Source: Bacillus alkalicellulosilyticus
Lineage (GTDB): Bacteria; Bacillota; Bacilli; Bacillales; Bacillaceae_F
Direction of reading: 5' to 3'
NCBI RefSeq assembly: GCF_002019795.1
Contig: NZ_KV917381.1
Location: 264,001 to 328,000, forward strand
DNA length: 64,000 nt
Position 1 is the first letter of the stretch. Each line of letters begins with the position of its first letter. This document shows positions 1-11,050 of the stretch, one piece after another. Under the pieces are notes generated by a model that was given only the letters and a program-made list of their open reading frames with translations, had not been told where the DNA came from and made no database searches. Both the position numbers and the translations under genes were made by a program.

Positions 1-104
1 CGTTATTATTTGATATCGAGTGAGTGAATCTGAGAAGTCAAGAATTCTTCAAACGTCTTAAGTCAATCTATGGATTGATTAATAACTAGATGATTTATCA
101 TCAA
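1..104 (+). other. 3' part of the 16S-23S internal transcribed spacer
   Basis: The bases before the 23S start carry no tRNA cloverleaf and no open frame, as expected for the tail of a tRNA-free 16S-23S spacer. The 16S gene is outside the window. Confidence 0.6.
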
Positions 105-3035
<2,931 letters not shown>

Positions 3036-3116
3036 CTATAAATAAGACGAAGATTGACTACAATGCATACTATCTAGTTTTGAGAGATCACGTAAGTGAT
3101 GTTTCAACTAAATAAG

Positions 3117-3232
<116 letters not shown>

Positions 3233-3238
3233 AGATAA

Positions 3239-3270
3239 AGTACACTTCAATCGAGGTGTGCTTTTTTTAT
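3239..3270 (+). terminator. rRNA operon terminator
   Basis: An 8-bp stem (GTACACTT with AGGTGTGC, two G-U pairs) and a six-base loop are followed by a run of seven T, seven bases after 5S. Confidence 0.85.
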
Positions 3271-3328
3271 GTTCACCGGAGATTAGACTAATACAGATAC
3301 TTAACAAAATAATGAGAAAAGAAAAACC

Positions 3329-3430
3329 GTTACCATAACAAAGAGGAAAGTAACCAAAGTGGTAACGGAAACCAAAGAACCGTGCCCGAAGCCAAGGAAA
3401 AAGTAGCCCGAGCGGTAACGCAAACCCATT
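3329..3430. repeat. degenerate 53-bp repeat with GGTAACG cores
   Basis: AAAGTAACCAAAGTGGTAAC at 3347 recurs as AAAGTAGCCCGAGCGGTAAC at 3400, a period of 53. CCGTTACC at 3327-3334 is the inverse of GGTAACGG at 3361-3368. The rest of 3271-3546 shows no gene. The core and period resemble the 52-bp array at 23-24.7 kb, but the remaining similarity is weak. Confidence 0.5.
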
Positions 3431-3546
3431 ACTCAGTAAGGAAAAATACTACTCCTCAATCTCATAGTCAGCTAATTCAAAAGAAACGCATGAAATAGAA
3501 AACTTTGGCAATACTAATCCTTACCATGCATATCGGAGGAAAGCTA

Positions 3547-4635
3547 ATGCCAGCAATTGTATCAGTAAGCACCTACAATCCACCACATACGCTCAAGCAA
3601 GAGCTGACAACAGAATTTGCAAGAGAGTTATTTGAAGAAAACTATGAGGACATTGATCGGTTGTTAACGGTCTTTAAAAATGGGGAGATAAAGGAACGCC
3701 ATTTTTCGGTACCACTTTCATGGTTTCGAGAAAGTCATTCGTTACAAGAGAAGAATGATATATATATTGAGCTAGCAACGGAATATGGAGTAAAGGCGAT
3801 AGAGAAATGTTTATCAAACAAAGATTTTTTAGCAATGCCTATACCAATAGAGGAAATTGATGCAATTGTATTTGTCTCTAGCACAGGAATGTCGACGCCA
3901 AGCATTGATGCACGGATTATGAATCATCTTCCTTTTTCACGGAATACAAAAAGAATTCCGCTTTGGGGGTTAGGATGTGCAGGTGGTGGGGCAGGCATTA
4001 GCCGTGCACATGAATTTTGTTTGGCCTATCCAGATGCTAAGGTGCTAGTGGTTTGTGTGGAACTATGTAGTTTAACGTTTCAACGTGATGACCGGTCAAA
4101 GAGTAACTTAATAGGTACCTCTTTGTTTGCAGATGGCGTAGCCTGCGCTCTTGTGGTAGGTGATACGTATCAAAAAACTGATATATCTCTTAAACCGACC
4201 ATTCCCCACATAAAAGCATCTCATTCTGAATTAATGTCAGACTCTGAAAATGTCATGGGCTGGAATATAAGAGACGAAGGATTGCATGTTGTTTTTTCAA
4301 GAAGCATTCCATCAATTATAGAAAATTGGTTAAAGCCGGTTGTAGAAAAGTTTTTGGAAGAGGAATCTTACGGAGTACATGACATAACTCATTTCATCGC
4401 TCACCCTGGAGGGAAAAAGGTGCTAGAGGCGTATGAAGCATCTTTAGGGTATACACCCGATAAAACAGCTATCTCAAAGAAAGTGTTACAAGAGCATGGC
4501 AATATGTCTTCTCCAACTGTTTTATATGTATTACAAGAATATATGAAGCAAGAAAATAAACAGGGTAATGTTGGCTTAATGGCTGCACTAGGTCCTGGAT
4601 TTTGTTCAGAATTAGTCTTACTAGAGTGGCAATAG
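3547..4635 (+). CDS. bpsA: type III polyketide synthase (alkylpyrone synthase, chalcone synthase family)
   Basis: This 362-residue chalcone/stilbene-synthase-fold enzyme matches the size of B. subtilis BpsA (BcsA). It condenses long-chain acyl-CoA starters with malonyl-CoA to give alkylpyrones. The Cys-His-Asn triad is visible: C144 in LGCAGGGAG, H286 in AHPGGKK and N319 in GNMSSP. The ATG at 3547 is chosen because GGAGGA (3535-3540) lies 6 bases upstream; an upstream in-frame ATG at 3505 lacks such a site. The next gene, 11 bases on, is the methyltransferase that modifies the product. Family and partner are clear; the exact acyl substrate is inferred from B. subtilis. Confidence 0.93.
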   Translation: MPAIVSVSTYNPPHTLKQELTTEFARELFEENYEDIDRLLTVFKNGEIKERHFSVPLSWFRESHSLQEKNDIYIELATEYGVKAIEKCLSNKDFLAMPIPIEEIDAIVFVSSTGMSTPSIDARIMNHLPFSRNTKRIPLWGLGCAGGGAGISRAHEFCLAYPDAKVLVVCVELCSLTFQRDDRSKSNLIGTSLFADGVACALVVGDTYQKTDISLKPTIPHIKASHSELMSDSENVMGWNIRDEGLHVVFSRSIPSIIENWLKPVVEKFLEEESYGVHDITHFIAHPGGKKVLEAYEASLGYTPDKTAISKKVLQEHGNMSSPTVLYVLQEYMKQENKQGNVGLMAALGPGFCSELVLLEWQ

Positions 4636-4646
4636 GAGGAATCAGG

Positions 4647-5210
4647 ATGTTTCTATTCATTATTATAATTGTTGTTATACAACGATTAGTTGAATTGCTT
4701 ATAGCCAACCGAAATGCAAAATGGATGAAAGCTCAGGGAGGAATTGAAATTGGGGCCTCTCATTATAAATATATCGTATTTCTGCATATCAGCTTTTTTA
4801 TAAGCTTACTAATAGAAGGTCTACGTACGACTAGTGAAATGACATCTTGGTGGTGGATTCCTTTTATACTTTTTGTGATAGCACAAATAGGCAGAGTATG
4901 GAGCTTGTCTTCGTTAGGAAAGTATTGGAATACGAGAATTATCATCCTTCCTGGTGCTAAGGTCGTAGCAAAGGGGCCTTATCGCTTTATGAGGCATCCT
5001 AATTACGTCATTGTAGCTACTGAAATCATCGTATTACCTATTATGTTTCAAGCGTATGTGACGGCTATTGTATTTACGATTTTAAATGCAATCATTCTAT
5101 CGATTCGTATACGTGAAGAAGAAAATGGACTGCGAAGCCTAACAGATTATGAGAAAGTGTTTGAAAATCGTTTTCGTTTTATCCCCTTCCTAAGAGGACT
5201 ACGGCGCTAA
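4647..5210 (+). CDS. bpsB: isoprenylcysteine carboxyl methyltransferase family protein (alkylpyrone O-methyltransferase)
   Basis: This 187-residue membrane protein of the ICMT family corresponds to B. subtilis BpsB (YpbQ), which O-methylates the alkylpyrones made by BpsA. Hydrophobic helices fill roughly residues 1-18, 44-62 and 70-90. The family SAM-binding motif GPYRFMRHPNY is followed by a hydrophobic helix and then RIREEE. The start at 4647 has AGGAGGA at 4634-4640, seven bases upstream. The gene directly follows bpsA and is closed by a terminator, so the two form an operon. Confidence 0.9.
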   Translation: MFLFIIIIVVIQRLVELLIANRNAKWMKAQGGIEIGASHYKYIVFLHISFFISLLIEGLRTTSEMTSWWWIPFILFVIAQIGRVWSLSSLGKYWNTRIIILPGAKVVAKGPYRFMRHPNYVIVATEIIVLPIMFQAYVTAIVFTILNAIILSIRIREEENGLRSLTDYEKVFENRFRFIPFLRGLRR

Positions 5211-5260
5211 TTTAACTTTTAATTAGTTCTATTAAAGGGTAACGATATAGAACAGCATGA

Positions 5261-5311
5261 AAAATAGCCAGAAAAAAAGGAATAATCCCTTTTCAGAGGC
5301 TATTTTTTTTG
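5261..5311 (+). terminator. terminator after bpsAB
   Basis: AAAATAGCC pairs with GGCTATTTT across a loop that itself holds AAGG/CCTT, followed by a T run. Confidence 0.85.
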
Positions 5312-5360
5312 TTATTCTTACGCGGGTAGTTTTTTATGAAACATTTAGGTAACTATAAAA

Positions 5361-5382
5361 GAGAGGGGTTGATTATGTAATG
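5361..5382 (+). promoter_or_regulatory. yebE translation start with overlapping start-stop codon pair
   Basis: GAGAGGGG at 5361-5368 is followed 6 bases later by ATG TAA (5375-5380). The last A of that stop is the first base of the yebE ATG at 5380. The better-spaced ATG is therefore the one that terminates at once. Confidence 0.5.
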
Positions 5383-5916
5383 GATTGGCTTCTAGAAAAT
5401 GCACTTATGATGATTGTTATTATTCTTGTCATTAACATTGTTTATGTCACGTTATTTACAGTTCGGATGATTTTCACATTAAAAGGTCAACGAATGTTTG
5501 CTGCAGGCGTAAGTGTAATCGAAGTGATTGTTTATATTATTGGATTAGGTCTTGTCCTTGAAAATTTAAACCGAATTGAGAATCTAATTGCCTATGCAAT
5601 CGGCTATGGAATTGGTGTGTTGGTAGGAATGAAAGTAGAGGAGAAGCTAGCATTAGGATATATCACAGTGAATGTAATCACGAAGGAATACGAACCAGAT
5701 ATTCCGAATGCACTTCGCGACAAAGGGTACGGGGTAACAAACTGGATTGCTTATGGGAGAGAAGGTGAACGACTAATGATGGAAATCTTAACATCAAGAA
5801 AATCAGAAACATTACTATATAAAACGGTAAAAGAACTCGATCCCAAAGCATTTATTATTTCCCATGAACCAAAAGCATTTTTCGGTGGGTTCTGGGTCAA
5901 AAAGATTCGGAGGTAA
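5380..5916 (+). CDS. yebE: DUF2179/DUF5698 membrane protein YebE (UPF0316)
   Basis: This 178-residue protein has three hydrophobic segments in residues 1-90 and a soluble DUF2179-type tail (about 100-178). It corresponds to B. subtilis YebE, a UPF0316 protein of unknown role. It sits two bases before yebG and upstream of the purE control region, exactly as in B. subtilis. The ATG at 5380 overlaps a preceding ATG-TAA pair, so the exact initiation route is open. Confidence 0.9.
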   Translation: MDWLLENALMMIVIILVINIVYVTLFTVRMIFTLKGQRMFAAGVSVIEVIVYIIGLGLVLENLNRIENLIAYAIGYGIGVLVGMKVEEKLALGYITVNVITKEYEPDIPNALRDKGYGVTNWIAYGREGERLMMEILTSRKSETLLYKTVKELDPKAFIISHEPKAFFGGFWVKKIRR

Positions 5917-5918
5917 GT

Positions 5919-6137
5919 ATGGCTACGAATAAAAAAAAGAAAATGCGTTTTGAAGTAAATGATGGAGAGACGATTAGTGAATGCTTAGATCGGATAGCAA
6001 GTGAAGGCTATACACCAGTTAGACGAATGGAGGAGCCTTTGTTTGAAGAGGTAAAGCAGGGGGGACAGGTGGAATACAAACCAGTTCGCCAAAAAACAAT
6101 CTTTGAAGCCGTTTTAAACGAAAACGCTTCCTTATAA
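5919..6137 (+). CDS. yebG: NETI motif-containing protein YebG
   Basis: This small soluble protein of 72 residues corresponds to B. subtilis YebG. It has a lysine-rich start, then a motif of the NETI type read here as DGETISECLDRI, and a conserved RRMEEPLFEE stretch. Function is unknown. CGGAGG stands 7 bases before the ATG, and the gene is two bases after yebE, so they are probably co-transcribed. No clear terminator follows; the PurR region starts six bases after the stop codon. Confidence 0.88.
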   Translation: MATNKKKKMRFEVNDGETISECLDRIASEGYTPVRRMEEPLFEEVKQGGQVEYKPVRQKTIFEAVLNENASL

Positions 6138-6142
6138 TAGTA

Positions 6143-6186
6143 AAATACGAACAATTGCATTTATCAGCAACTTAACGTTCGATTTT
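6143..6186 (+). promoter_or_regulatory. PurR operator (two inverted PurBoxes)
   Basis: Two 14-bp boxes around CGAAC (6148-6152) and its inverse GTTCG (6177-6181) face each other with 16 bp between boxes. This is the geometry known for Bacillus PurR, which represses when PRPP is low. The pair lies just upstream of the purE -35. Confidence 0.85.
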
Positions 6187-6189
6187 TGT

Positions 6190-6218
6190 TTGACAAATCT
6201 TCTGACAAACTATAAGAT
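6190..6218 (+). promoter_or_regulatory. purE promoter (sigma-A)
   Basis: TTGACA at 6190-6195 and TAAGAT at 6213-6218 are 17 bases apart (TATAAG at 6211 is an alternative -10). Transcription would start about 20 bases before the riboswitch aptamer. Confidence 0.75.
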
Positions 6219-6243
6219 TAATTTATCAAAACAAAAGAACGTT

Positions 6244-6314
6244 ACCTCATATAATAGCAGGGATATGGCCTGCAAGTTTCTACCGACCGACCGTAAATCG
6301 TGAGACTATGAGGG
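6244..6314 (+). ncRNA. purine (guanine-type) riboswitch aptamer
   Basis: P1 pairs CCTCATA (6245) with TATGAGG (6307). P2 is GCAGG/CCTGC with loop GATATGG. The conserved GTTTCTACC joint and CCGTAAA loop 3 are present. The ligand-reading base in GACTATG is C (6306), which selects guanine or hypoxanthine rather than adenine. P3 is unusually weak: only the three pairs next to its loop form, the three below are mismatched. Confidence 0.93.
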
Positions 6315-6370
6315 AAGGCGCAGACTCCATAGATACACACATCGGAGTTTTGGTTTTGCAATGCTAATAA

Positions 6371-6427
6371 GCCTTGCTGATGGTTTGCTTTCTCTCATTA
6401 TAGATAAGCCATCTGCAAGGTTTTTTA
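6371..6427 (+). terminator. riboswitch-controlled terminator before purE
   Basis: CCTTGCTGATGG pairs with CCATCTGCAAGG with one mismatch, followed by TTTTTT. It lies about 57 bases after the aptamer and is the expected off-switch of the expression platform. Confidence 0.9.
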
Positions 6428-6451
6428 TGTTTTTAAATAGGAGGACAAACA

Positions 6452-6937
6452 ATGAATCCACAAGTAGGCGTAATCATGGGAAGTATTTCAGATTGGGAAA
6501 CGATGAAACATGCATGTGATATTCTAGAAGAACTTGAAATTCCTTATGAAAAAAAGGTCGTGTCTGCTCATCGTACGCCTGACTTAATGTTTGAGTATGC
6601 CCAAGCCGCTAGAGAACGAGGGCTTAAAGTCATTATTGCAGGTGCTGGAGGAGCAGCTCATCTTCCAGGAATGGTTGCAGCAAAAACGGTCGTTCCGGTC
6701 ATTGGAGTGCCTGTTCAATCAAAAGCACTAAATGGCTTAGATTCACTATTGTCAATCGTTCAAATGCCAGGCGGTGTTCCAGTAGCTACAGTAGCGATTG
6801 GCAAGGCAGGAGCGACAAATGCCGGGTTACTAGCAGCGCAAATCGTCGGAACGCAGGAAGAAAAAGTAGCGAATCGATTAGAACAGCGAAGAGAACAAAC
6901 AAAGGCACAAGTATTAGAAAGCAGTGAACAACTATGA
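6452..6937 (+). CDS. purE: N5-carboxyaminoimidazole ribonucleotide mutase PurE
   Basis: PurE (161 residues, class I size) converts N5-CAIR to CAIR in IMP synthesis. The nucleotide-binding loop GSISDW is at 10-15 and SAHRTP with the active-site His40 at 38-43, followed by the glycine-rich [12 protein letters not shown] segment. AGGAGGA at 6439-6445 fixes the start. It is first in the twelve-gene pur operon, below the riboswitch, and its stop overlaps the purK start by four bases (ATGA). Confidence 0.97.
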   Translation: MNPQVGVIMGSISDWETMKHACDILEELEIPYEKKVVSAHRTPDLMFEYAQAARERGLKVIIAGAGGAAHLPGMVAAKTVVPVIGVPVQSKALNGLDSLLSIVQMPGGVPVATVAIGKAGATNAGLLAAQIVGTQEEKVANRLEQRREQTKAQVLESSEQL

Positions 6938-8055
6938 CATTGATTCAACCTGGAAGCACCATTGGCTTTTTAGGTGGAGGTCAGTTGGGAAGAATGATGG
7001 CAATTTCAGCTCGCGAAATGGGGTACCGAATTGCTGTTTTAGAACCGACAGAAAATTCACCGTGTGGTCAAATTTCAGATATTGTTATTCAAGCTCAGTA
7101 CGATGACCGTCAAGGAGCCATTGAGCTAGCTGAACATTGTGATGTACTTACTTATGAGTTTGAAAACATAGATAAAGAAACGGCAAGATGGCTTCAAGAA
7201 AATTTGTATTTGCCACAAGGATATAAGTTGCTTGAAACTTCTCAACATCGAGGAAGAGAAAAGAATGCAATTCAATCATTTGGCCTTCCAGTGGCTCCAT
7301 TCTATGTTTTAGAAACCTTTGAACAGTTAGAAGATGCTATCCAAAAGATAGGCATTCCATCAGTCCTCAAGACTTGTACAGGTGGTTATGATGGCAAAGG
7401 CCAAGTCGTCATTCGCTCGGACGAAGACATCCAACCCGCCTTTGAAGAACTTGAAGGCAAAGGTGAGCTTGTGTTAGAGAAGTGGATAGTGTTTGAAAAA
7501 GAGTTATCTGTTATCGTTACAAGAAATGTTTCCGGCGAAGTGAAGACGTTCCCTGTCGCTGAAAACATCCATCGAAACAATATTTTACACCAGACGATTG
7601 TCCCAGCGAGAATTGATGAATCGATTCAAGAGCAAGCTAAGAAGATGGCTGTTAGACTAGCAGATGGATTAGAAATGGTTGGTACATTAGCCGTAGAGAT
7701 GTTCTTAAATAAAGACGGCGAGATTTACATAAACGAGGTGGCACCTAGACCTCATAATTCTGGCCATTACACAATGAATGCTTGTAAAACATCTCAGTTT
7801 GAACAACACATTCGTGCGATTTGTGATTTACCACTAGGAGAAACGACACTAGTATCTCCAGTAGTTATGGTAAATATTTTAGGTGAACATGTACCTGCTG
7901 TAATGGACAAGTTATCCCAATTTGACACAGTAAAGCTTCACTTTTATGGAAAAGAAGAAGCGAAACAAGGTCGAAAAATGGGTCATATAAATGTATTGGC
8001 AGATTCTGTCGAGGAAGCTTTATCTAAAATTGAAAAATTAGCAATATGGGAATAA
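6934..8055 (+). CDS. purK: N5-carboxyaminoimidazole ribonucleotide synthase PurK
   Basis: PurK (373 residues) uses ATP and bicarbonate to carboxylate AIR to N5-CAIR, the PurE substrate. The N-terminal [11 protein letters not shown] nucleotide-fold loop (about 12-22) is followed by the ATP-grasp domain with TGGYDGKGQ (about 150) and the metal-binding [11 protein letters not shown] segment (about 268-278). Start and purE stop overlap by four bases, suggesting translational coupling. Length is normal. Confidence 0.97.
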   Translation: MTLIQPGSTIGFLGGGQLGRMMAISAREMGYRIAVLEPTENSPCGQISDIVIQAQYDDRQGAIELAEHCDVLTYEFENIDKETARWLQENLYLPQGYKLLETSQHRGREKNAIQSFGLPVAPFYVLETFEQLEDAIQKIGIPSVLKTCTGGYDGKGQVVIRSDEDIQPAFEELEGKGELVLEKWIVFEKELSVIVTRNVSGEVKTFPVAENIHRNNILHQTIVPARIDESIQEQAKKMAVRLADGLEMVGTLAVEMFLNKDGEIYINEVAPRPHNSGHYTMNACKTSQFEQHIRAICDLPLGETTLVSPVVMVNILGEHVPAVMDKLSQFDTVKLHFYGKEEAKQGRKMGHINVLADSVEEALSKIEKLAIWE

Positions 8056-8082
8056 TCTCATATAAAACGGAGGAGTAAAAAC

Positions 8083-9378
8083 ATGATTGAACGTTACACA
8101 AGACCTGAAATGGGTTCGATTTGGACAGAGGAAAACCGATACCAAGCATGGTTAGAGGTTGAGATTGTTGCCTGTGAGGCATGGGCTGAACTTGGAGTTA
8201 TTCCTAAAGAAGATGTAGCTAAAATTAGAGAAAATGCTGGATTTGATGTCAATCGCATTCTAGAGATCGAACAAGATACTCGTCATGATGTTGTCGCTTT
8301 TACAAGAGCTGTTTCTGAAACATTAGGAGAAGAGCGTAAATGGGTTCACTATGGTTTAACATCAACAGACGTTGTTGATACAGCATTATCTTTCTTACTT
8401 CGCCAAGCAAATGAAATTTTAGAAAAAGATATCGAGAATTTCATTGAAATCTTAAAAAATAAAGCACTAGAACATAAAGATACAGTTATGATGGGACGTA
8501 CACACGGAGTTCACGCTGAGCCGACAACATTTGGATTGAAACTTGCCCTATGGTATCAAGAAATGATTCGTAACTTAGAGCGTTTCAAACATGCAGCCAA
8601 TGGTGTTCGTGTTGGTAAAATCTCGGGTGCTGTTGGAACATATGCAAACATCGATCCTTTCGTAGAAAAGTTTGTTTGTGAAAAATTAGGCTTAGAAGCA
8701 GCTCCAATTTCAACGCAAACATTACAACGTGACCGTCATGCCGAATATATGGCGTCATTAGCATTAATCGCAACATCAATTGAGAAATTTGCAGTTGAAA
8801 TCCGTGGACTTCAAAAGAGTGAAACACGTGAAGTTGAAGAGTTTTTTGCAAAAGGTCAAAAAGGGTCTTCTGCTATGCCACATAAGCGTAACCCAATTGG
8901 TTCTGAAAACATGACAGGTCTTGCACGCGTAATTCGTGGTCATATGTTAACGGCATATGAAAATGTACCATTATGGCATGAAAGAGATATTTCTCACTCT
9001 TCAGCAGAACGAATCATCATTCCGGATGCAACAATTGCGTTAAATTACATGCTTAATCGTTTTGGAAACATCGTGAAGAACTTAACGGTATTCCCAGAAA
9101 ACATGAAGCGTAACATGACAAGAACATATGGATTAATCTATTCTCAGCGTGTGCTTCTTTCTTTGATTGACAAAGGAATGGCTCGTGAAGAAGCATATGA
9201 CCTTGTTCAACCCAAAACAGCAGAAGCGTGGGAAAAGGGAATTCAATTCCGCGAGTTAGTGGAAGCGGAAGAACGAATTACGTCAGTCCTTTCGCCAGCT
9301 GAAATTGATGATTGCTTCGATTATAACTATCACATTAAGAATGTAGATACGATTTTCAAACGTGTAGGTTTATTGTAA
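8083..9378 (+). CDS. purB: adenylosuccinate lyase PurB
   Basis: PurB (431 residues) catalyses two fumarate-releasing steps: SAICAR to AICAR and adenylosuccinate to AMP. The fumarase/aspartase superfamily signature [10 protein letters not shown] spans 262-271 and includes the flexible-loop catalytic Ser263. TSTDVVDT and [11 protein letters not shown] are the other two conserved regions. GGAGGAG lies before the ATG. It is third in the operon, 27 bases after purK. Confidence 0.97.
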   Translation: MIERYTRPEMGSIWTEENRYQAWLEVEIVACEAWAELGVIPKEDVAKIRENAGFDVNRILEIEQDTRHDVVAFTRAVSETLGEERKWVHYGLTSTDVVDTALSFLLRQANEILEKDIENFIEILKNKALEHKDTVMMGRTHGVHAEPTTFGLKLALWYQEMIRNLERFKHAANGVRVGKISGAVGTYANIDPFVEKFVCEKLGLEAAPISTQTLQRDRHAEYMASLALIATSIEKFAVEIRGLQKSETREVEEFFAKGQKGSSAMPHKRNPIGSENMTGLARVIRGHMLTAYENVPLWHERDISHSSAERIIIPDATIALNYMLNRFGNIVKNLTVFPENMKRNMTRTYGLIYSQRVLLSLIDKGMAREEAYDLVQPKTAEAWEKGIQFRELVEAEERITSVLSPAEIDDCFDYNYHIKNVDTIFKRVGLL

Positions 9379-9405
9379 AAAATAAGAGCTATGGGGGCGA
9401 ATAGA

Positions 9406-10122
9406 GTGGAGAAAAAAGAGTTGCTCTATGAAGGAAAAGCAAAACGGATTTATGCTACAAACCAGCAAGATGTGCTTTGGATTGAATACAAAGATGAAGC
9501 AACAGCTTTTAACGGAGAGAAAAAAGACACCATCGTTGGTAAAGCTAGATTAAACAATGAAATTACTTCGATTATTTTTACAACATTAACGGAGATGGGT
9601 GTTCCAAACCACTTTGTCGAAAGACTATCTGAGACAGAGCAACTGGTTAAAAAAGTAACGATAGTTCCATTAGAAGTTGTTGTCAGAAATATCTATGCTG
9701 GAAGCCTTTCAAAACGATTAGGAATCGAAGAAGGAAAAGCATTAGAGCAACCAATAGTAGAGTTTTACTATAAGGATGACGACTTAGGAGACCCTCTTGT
9801 GACAGAAGACCATATTGGCCTTTTGAACATTGCCACACCAGCACAATTAGCAACAATGAGAGAGTTAGGTTTTCAAGTCAATCAAGCACTACAAACTTTA
9901 TTTGAAAAAATTAACGTTCGTCTCGTAGATTTTAAACTTGAGTTTGGTCTTACCGAAGAAGGTACATTATTGCTAGCTGATGAAATCTCACCGGATACAT
10001 GCCGACTTTGGGATAAAGATACGAATGAAAAGTTTGATAAAGATTTATACCGTCGTAATATCGGAAACATTCAAGATGGATATCAAGAAATTTTAAATCG
10101 ATTAGGAGGATCATCATGTTAA
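9406..10122 (+). CDS. purC: SAICAR synthase PurC
   Basis: PurC (238 residues from this start) ligates aspartate to CAIR using [15 protein letters not shown] near the N-terminus, [10 protein letters not shown]-type loop (here [10 protein letters not shown]), and [11 protein letters not shown] are family hallmarks. The frame is open from an ATG at 9391, but that has only a weak upstream site, whereas the GTG at 9406 has GGGGGCG eight bases before it and gives the usual N-terminal length; either start is possible. The stop overlaps purS by seven bases. Confidence 0.95.
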   Translation: MEKKELLYEGKAKRIYATNQQDVLWIEYKDEATAFNGEKKDTIVGKARLNNEITSIIFTTLTEMGVPNHFVERLSETEQLVKKVTIVPLEVVVRNIYAGSLSKRLGIEEGKALEQPIVEFYYKDDDLGDPLVTEDHIGLLNIATPAQLATMRELGFQVNQALQTLFEKINVRLVDFKLEFGLTEEGTLLLADEISPDTCRLWDKDTNEKFDKDLYRRNIGNIQDGYQEILNRLGGSSC

Positions 10123-10370
10123 AAGTTAAAGTATTTGTTACGTTAAAGGAAAGTGTTCTTGACCCACAAGGAAGTGCTGTTACAAATTCTCTTCACGCTC
10201 TTTCATACAATGAAGTTAAAGAAGTTCGTATCGGTAAATATATGGAATTAACGCTTGAAAAAGGTGACTATGATTTAGATACAAGAGTGAAAGAAATGTG
10301 TGAAAAATTACTAGCTAATACAGTAATCGAAGTATTCCGTTATGAAGTTGAGGAGGTTGCGACATCATGA
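10116..10370 (+). CDS. purS: phosphoribosylformylglycinamidine synthase subunit PurS
   Basis: PurS (84 residues) is the small structural subunit that bridges PurQ and PurL in the three-part FGAM synthase of Bacillus. The sequence starts [17 protein letters not shown], typical of PurS, and ends with the conserved [19 protein letters not shown] stands 6 bases before the ATG. It overlaps purC by 7 and purQ by 4 bases. Confidence 0.96.
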   Translation: MLKVKVFVTLKESVLDPQGSAVTNSLHALSYNEVKEVRIGKYMELTLEKGDYDLDTRVKEMCEKLLANTVIEVFRYEVEEVATS

Positions 10371-11050
10371 AATTTGCCGTCATAGTATTTCCAGGTTCAA
10401 ACTGTGATGCGGATATGTACCATGCGATTAAGGATGGTCTTGGTGAGGACGTAGAATATGTATGGCATGCGGAAGAAAACCTTGAAGGATTTGATGGAAT
10501 TTTAATTCCTGGAGGATTTTCGTATGGAGACTATCTTCGTTCAGGTGCGATTGCGCGTTTTACAAACGTGATGGATTCTGTCATCAAAGCAGCCGAAAAA
10601 GGAGTTCCTGTTCTTGGAGTTTGTAACGGGTTCCAAATCTTGCTTGAAGCAGGCTTACTTCCAGGTGCAATGAAGCGTAATGAAAACTTAAAATTTATTT
10701 GTCGTCCTGTAAACCTAGTTGTTGAAAACAACGAAACAATGTTTACTGCAGATTATGAAAAAGGACAAGTGATTTCAATTCCAGTAGCGCACGGAGAAGG
10801 AAACTACTACTGTGACGATGAAACATTTGAACAATTACAAAAAAACAACCAAATCGTATTTACGTATGAATCCAATGTAAATGGGTCTCTTAATCAAATT
10901 GCTGGAATTATGAATGAAAAAGGAAATGTACTAGGCATGATGCCTCACCCAGAGCGTGCGGTAGAAGATTTACTAGGAAGTTCTGATGGCTTAAAGCTTT
11001 TCACATCTATTTTACGTAATTGGAGGGAAACTCATGTCGTTACATCGTGA
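10367..11050 (+). CDS. purQ: phosphoribosylformylglycinamidine synthase glutaminase PurQ
   Basis: PurQ (227 residues) releases ammonia from glutamine and passes it to PurL. It is a class I glutamine amidotransferase: nucleophile Cys86 in GVCNGFQ, His194 and Glu196 in HPERAVED, and the oxyanion segment [11 protein letters not shown]. It overlaps purS by four bases and purL by seventeen, so the three subunits are likely made in step. Confidence 0.97.
   Translation: MKFAVIVFPGSNCDADMYHAIKDGLGEDVEYVWHAEENLEGFDGILIPGGFSYGDYLRSGAIARFTNVMDSVIKAAEKGVPVLGVCNGFQILLEAGLLPGAMKRNENLKFICRPVNLVVENNETMFTADYEKGQVISIPVAHGEGNYYCDDETFEQLQKNNQIVFTYESNVNGSLNQIAGIMNEKGNVLGMMPHPERAVEDLLGSSDGLKLFTSILRNWRETHVVTS

Noticed and set aside
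3036-3116. tRNA genes in the rRNA operon
   Set aside because: No cloverleaf or GTTCGA-type T loop is seen in 3036-3116 or after 5S.
6924-7106. 60-residue plus-strand frame at the purE-purK joint
   Set aside because: Out of frame with purK, which has full family motifs and ATGA coupling; no function is recognisable.
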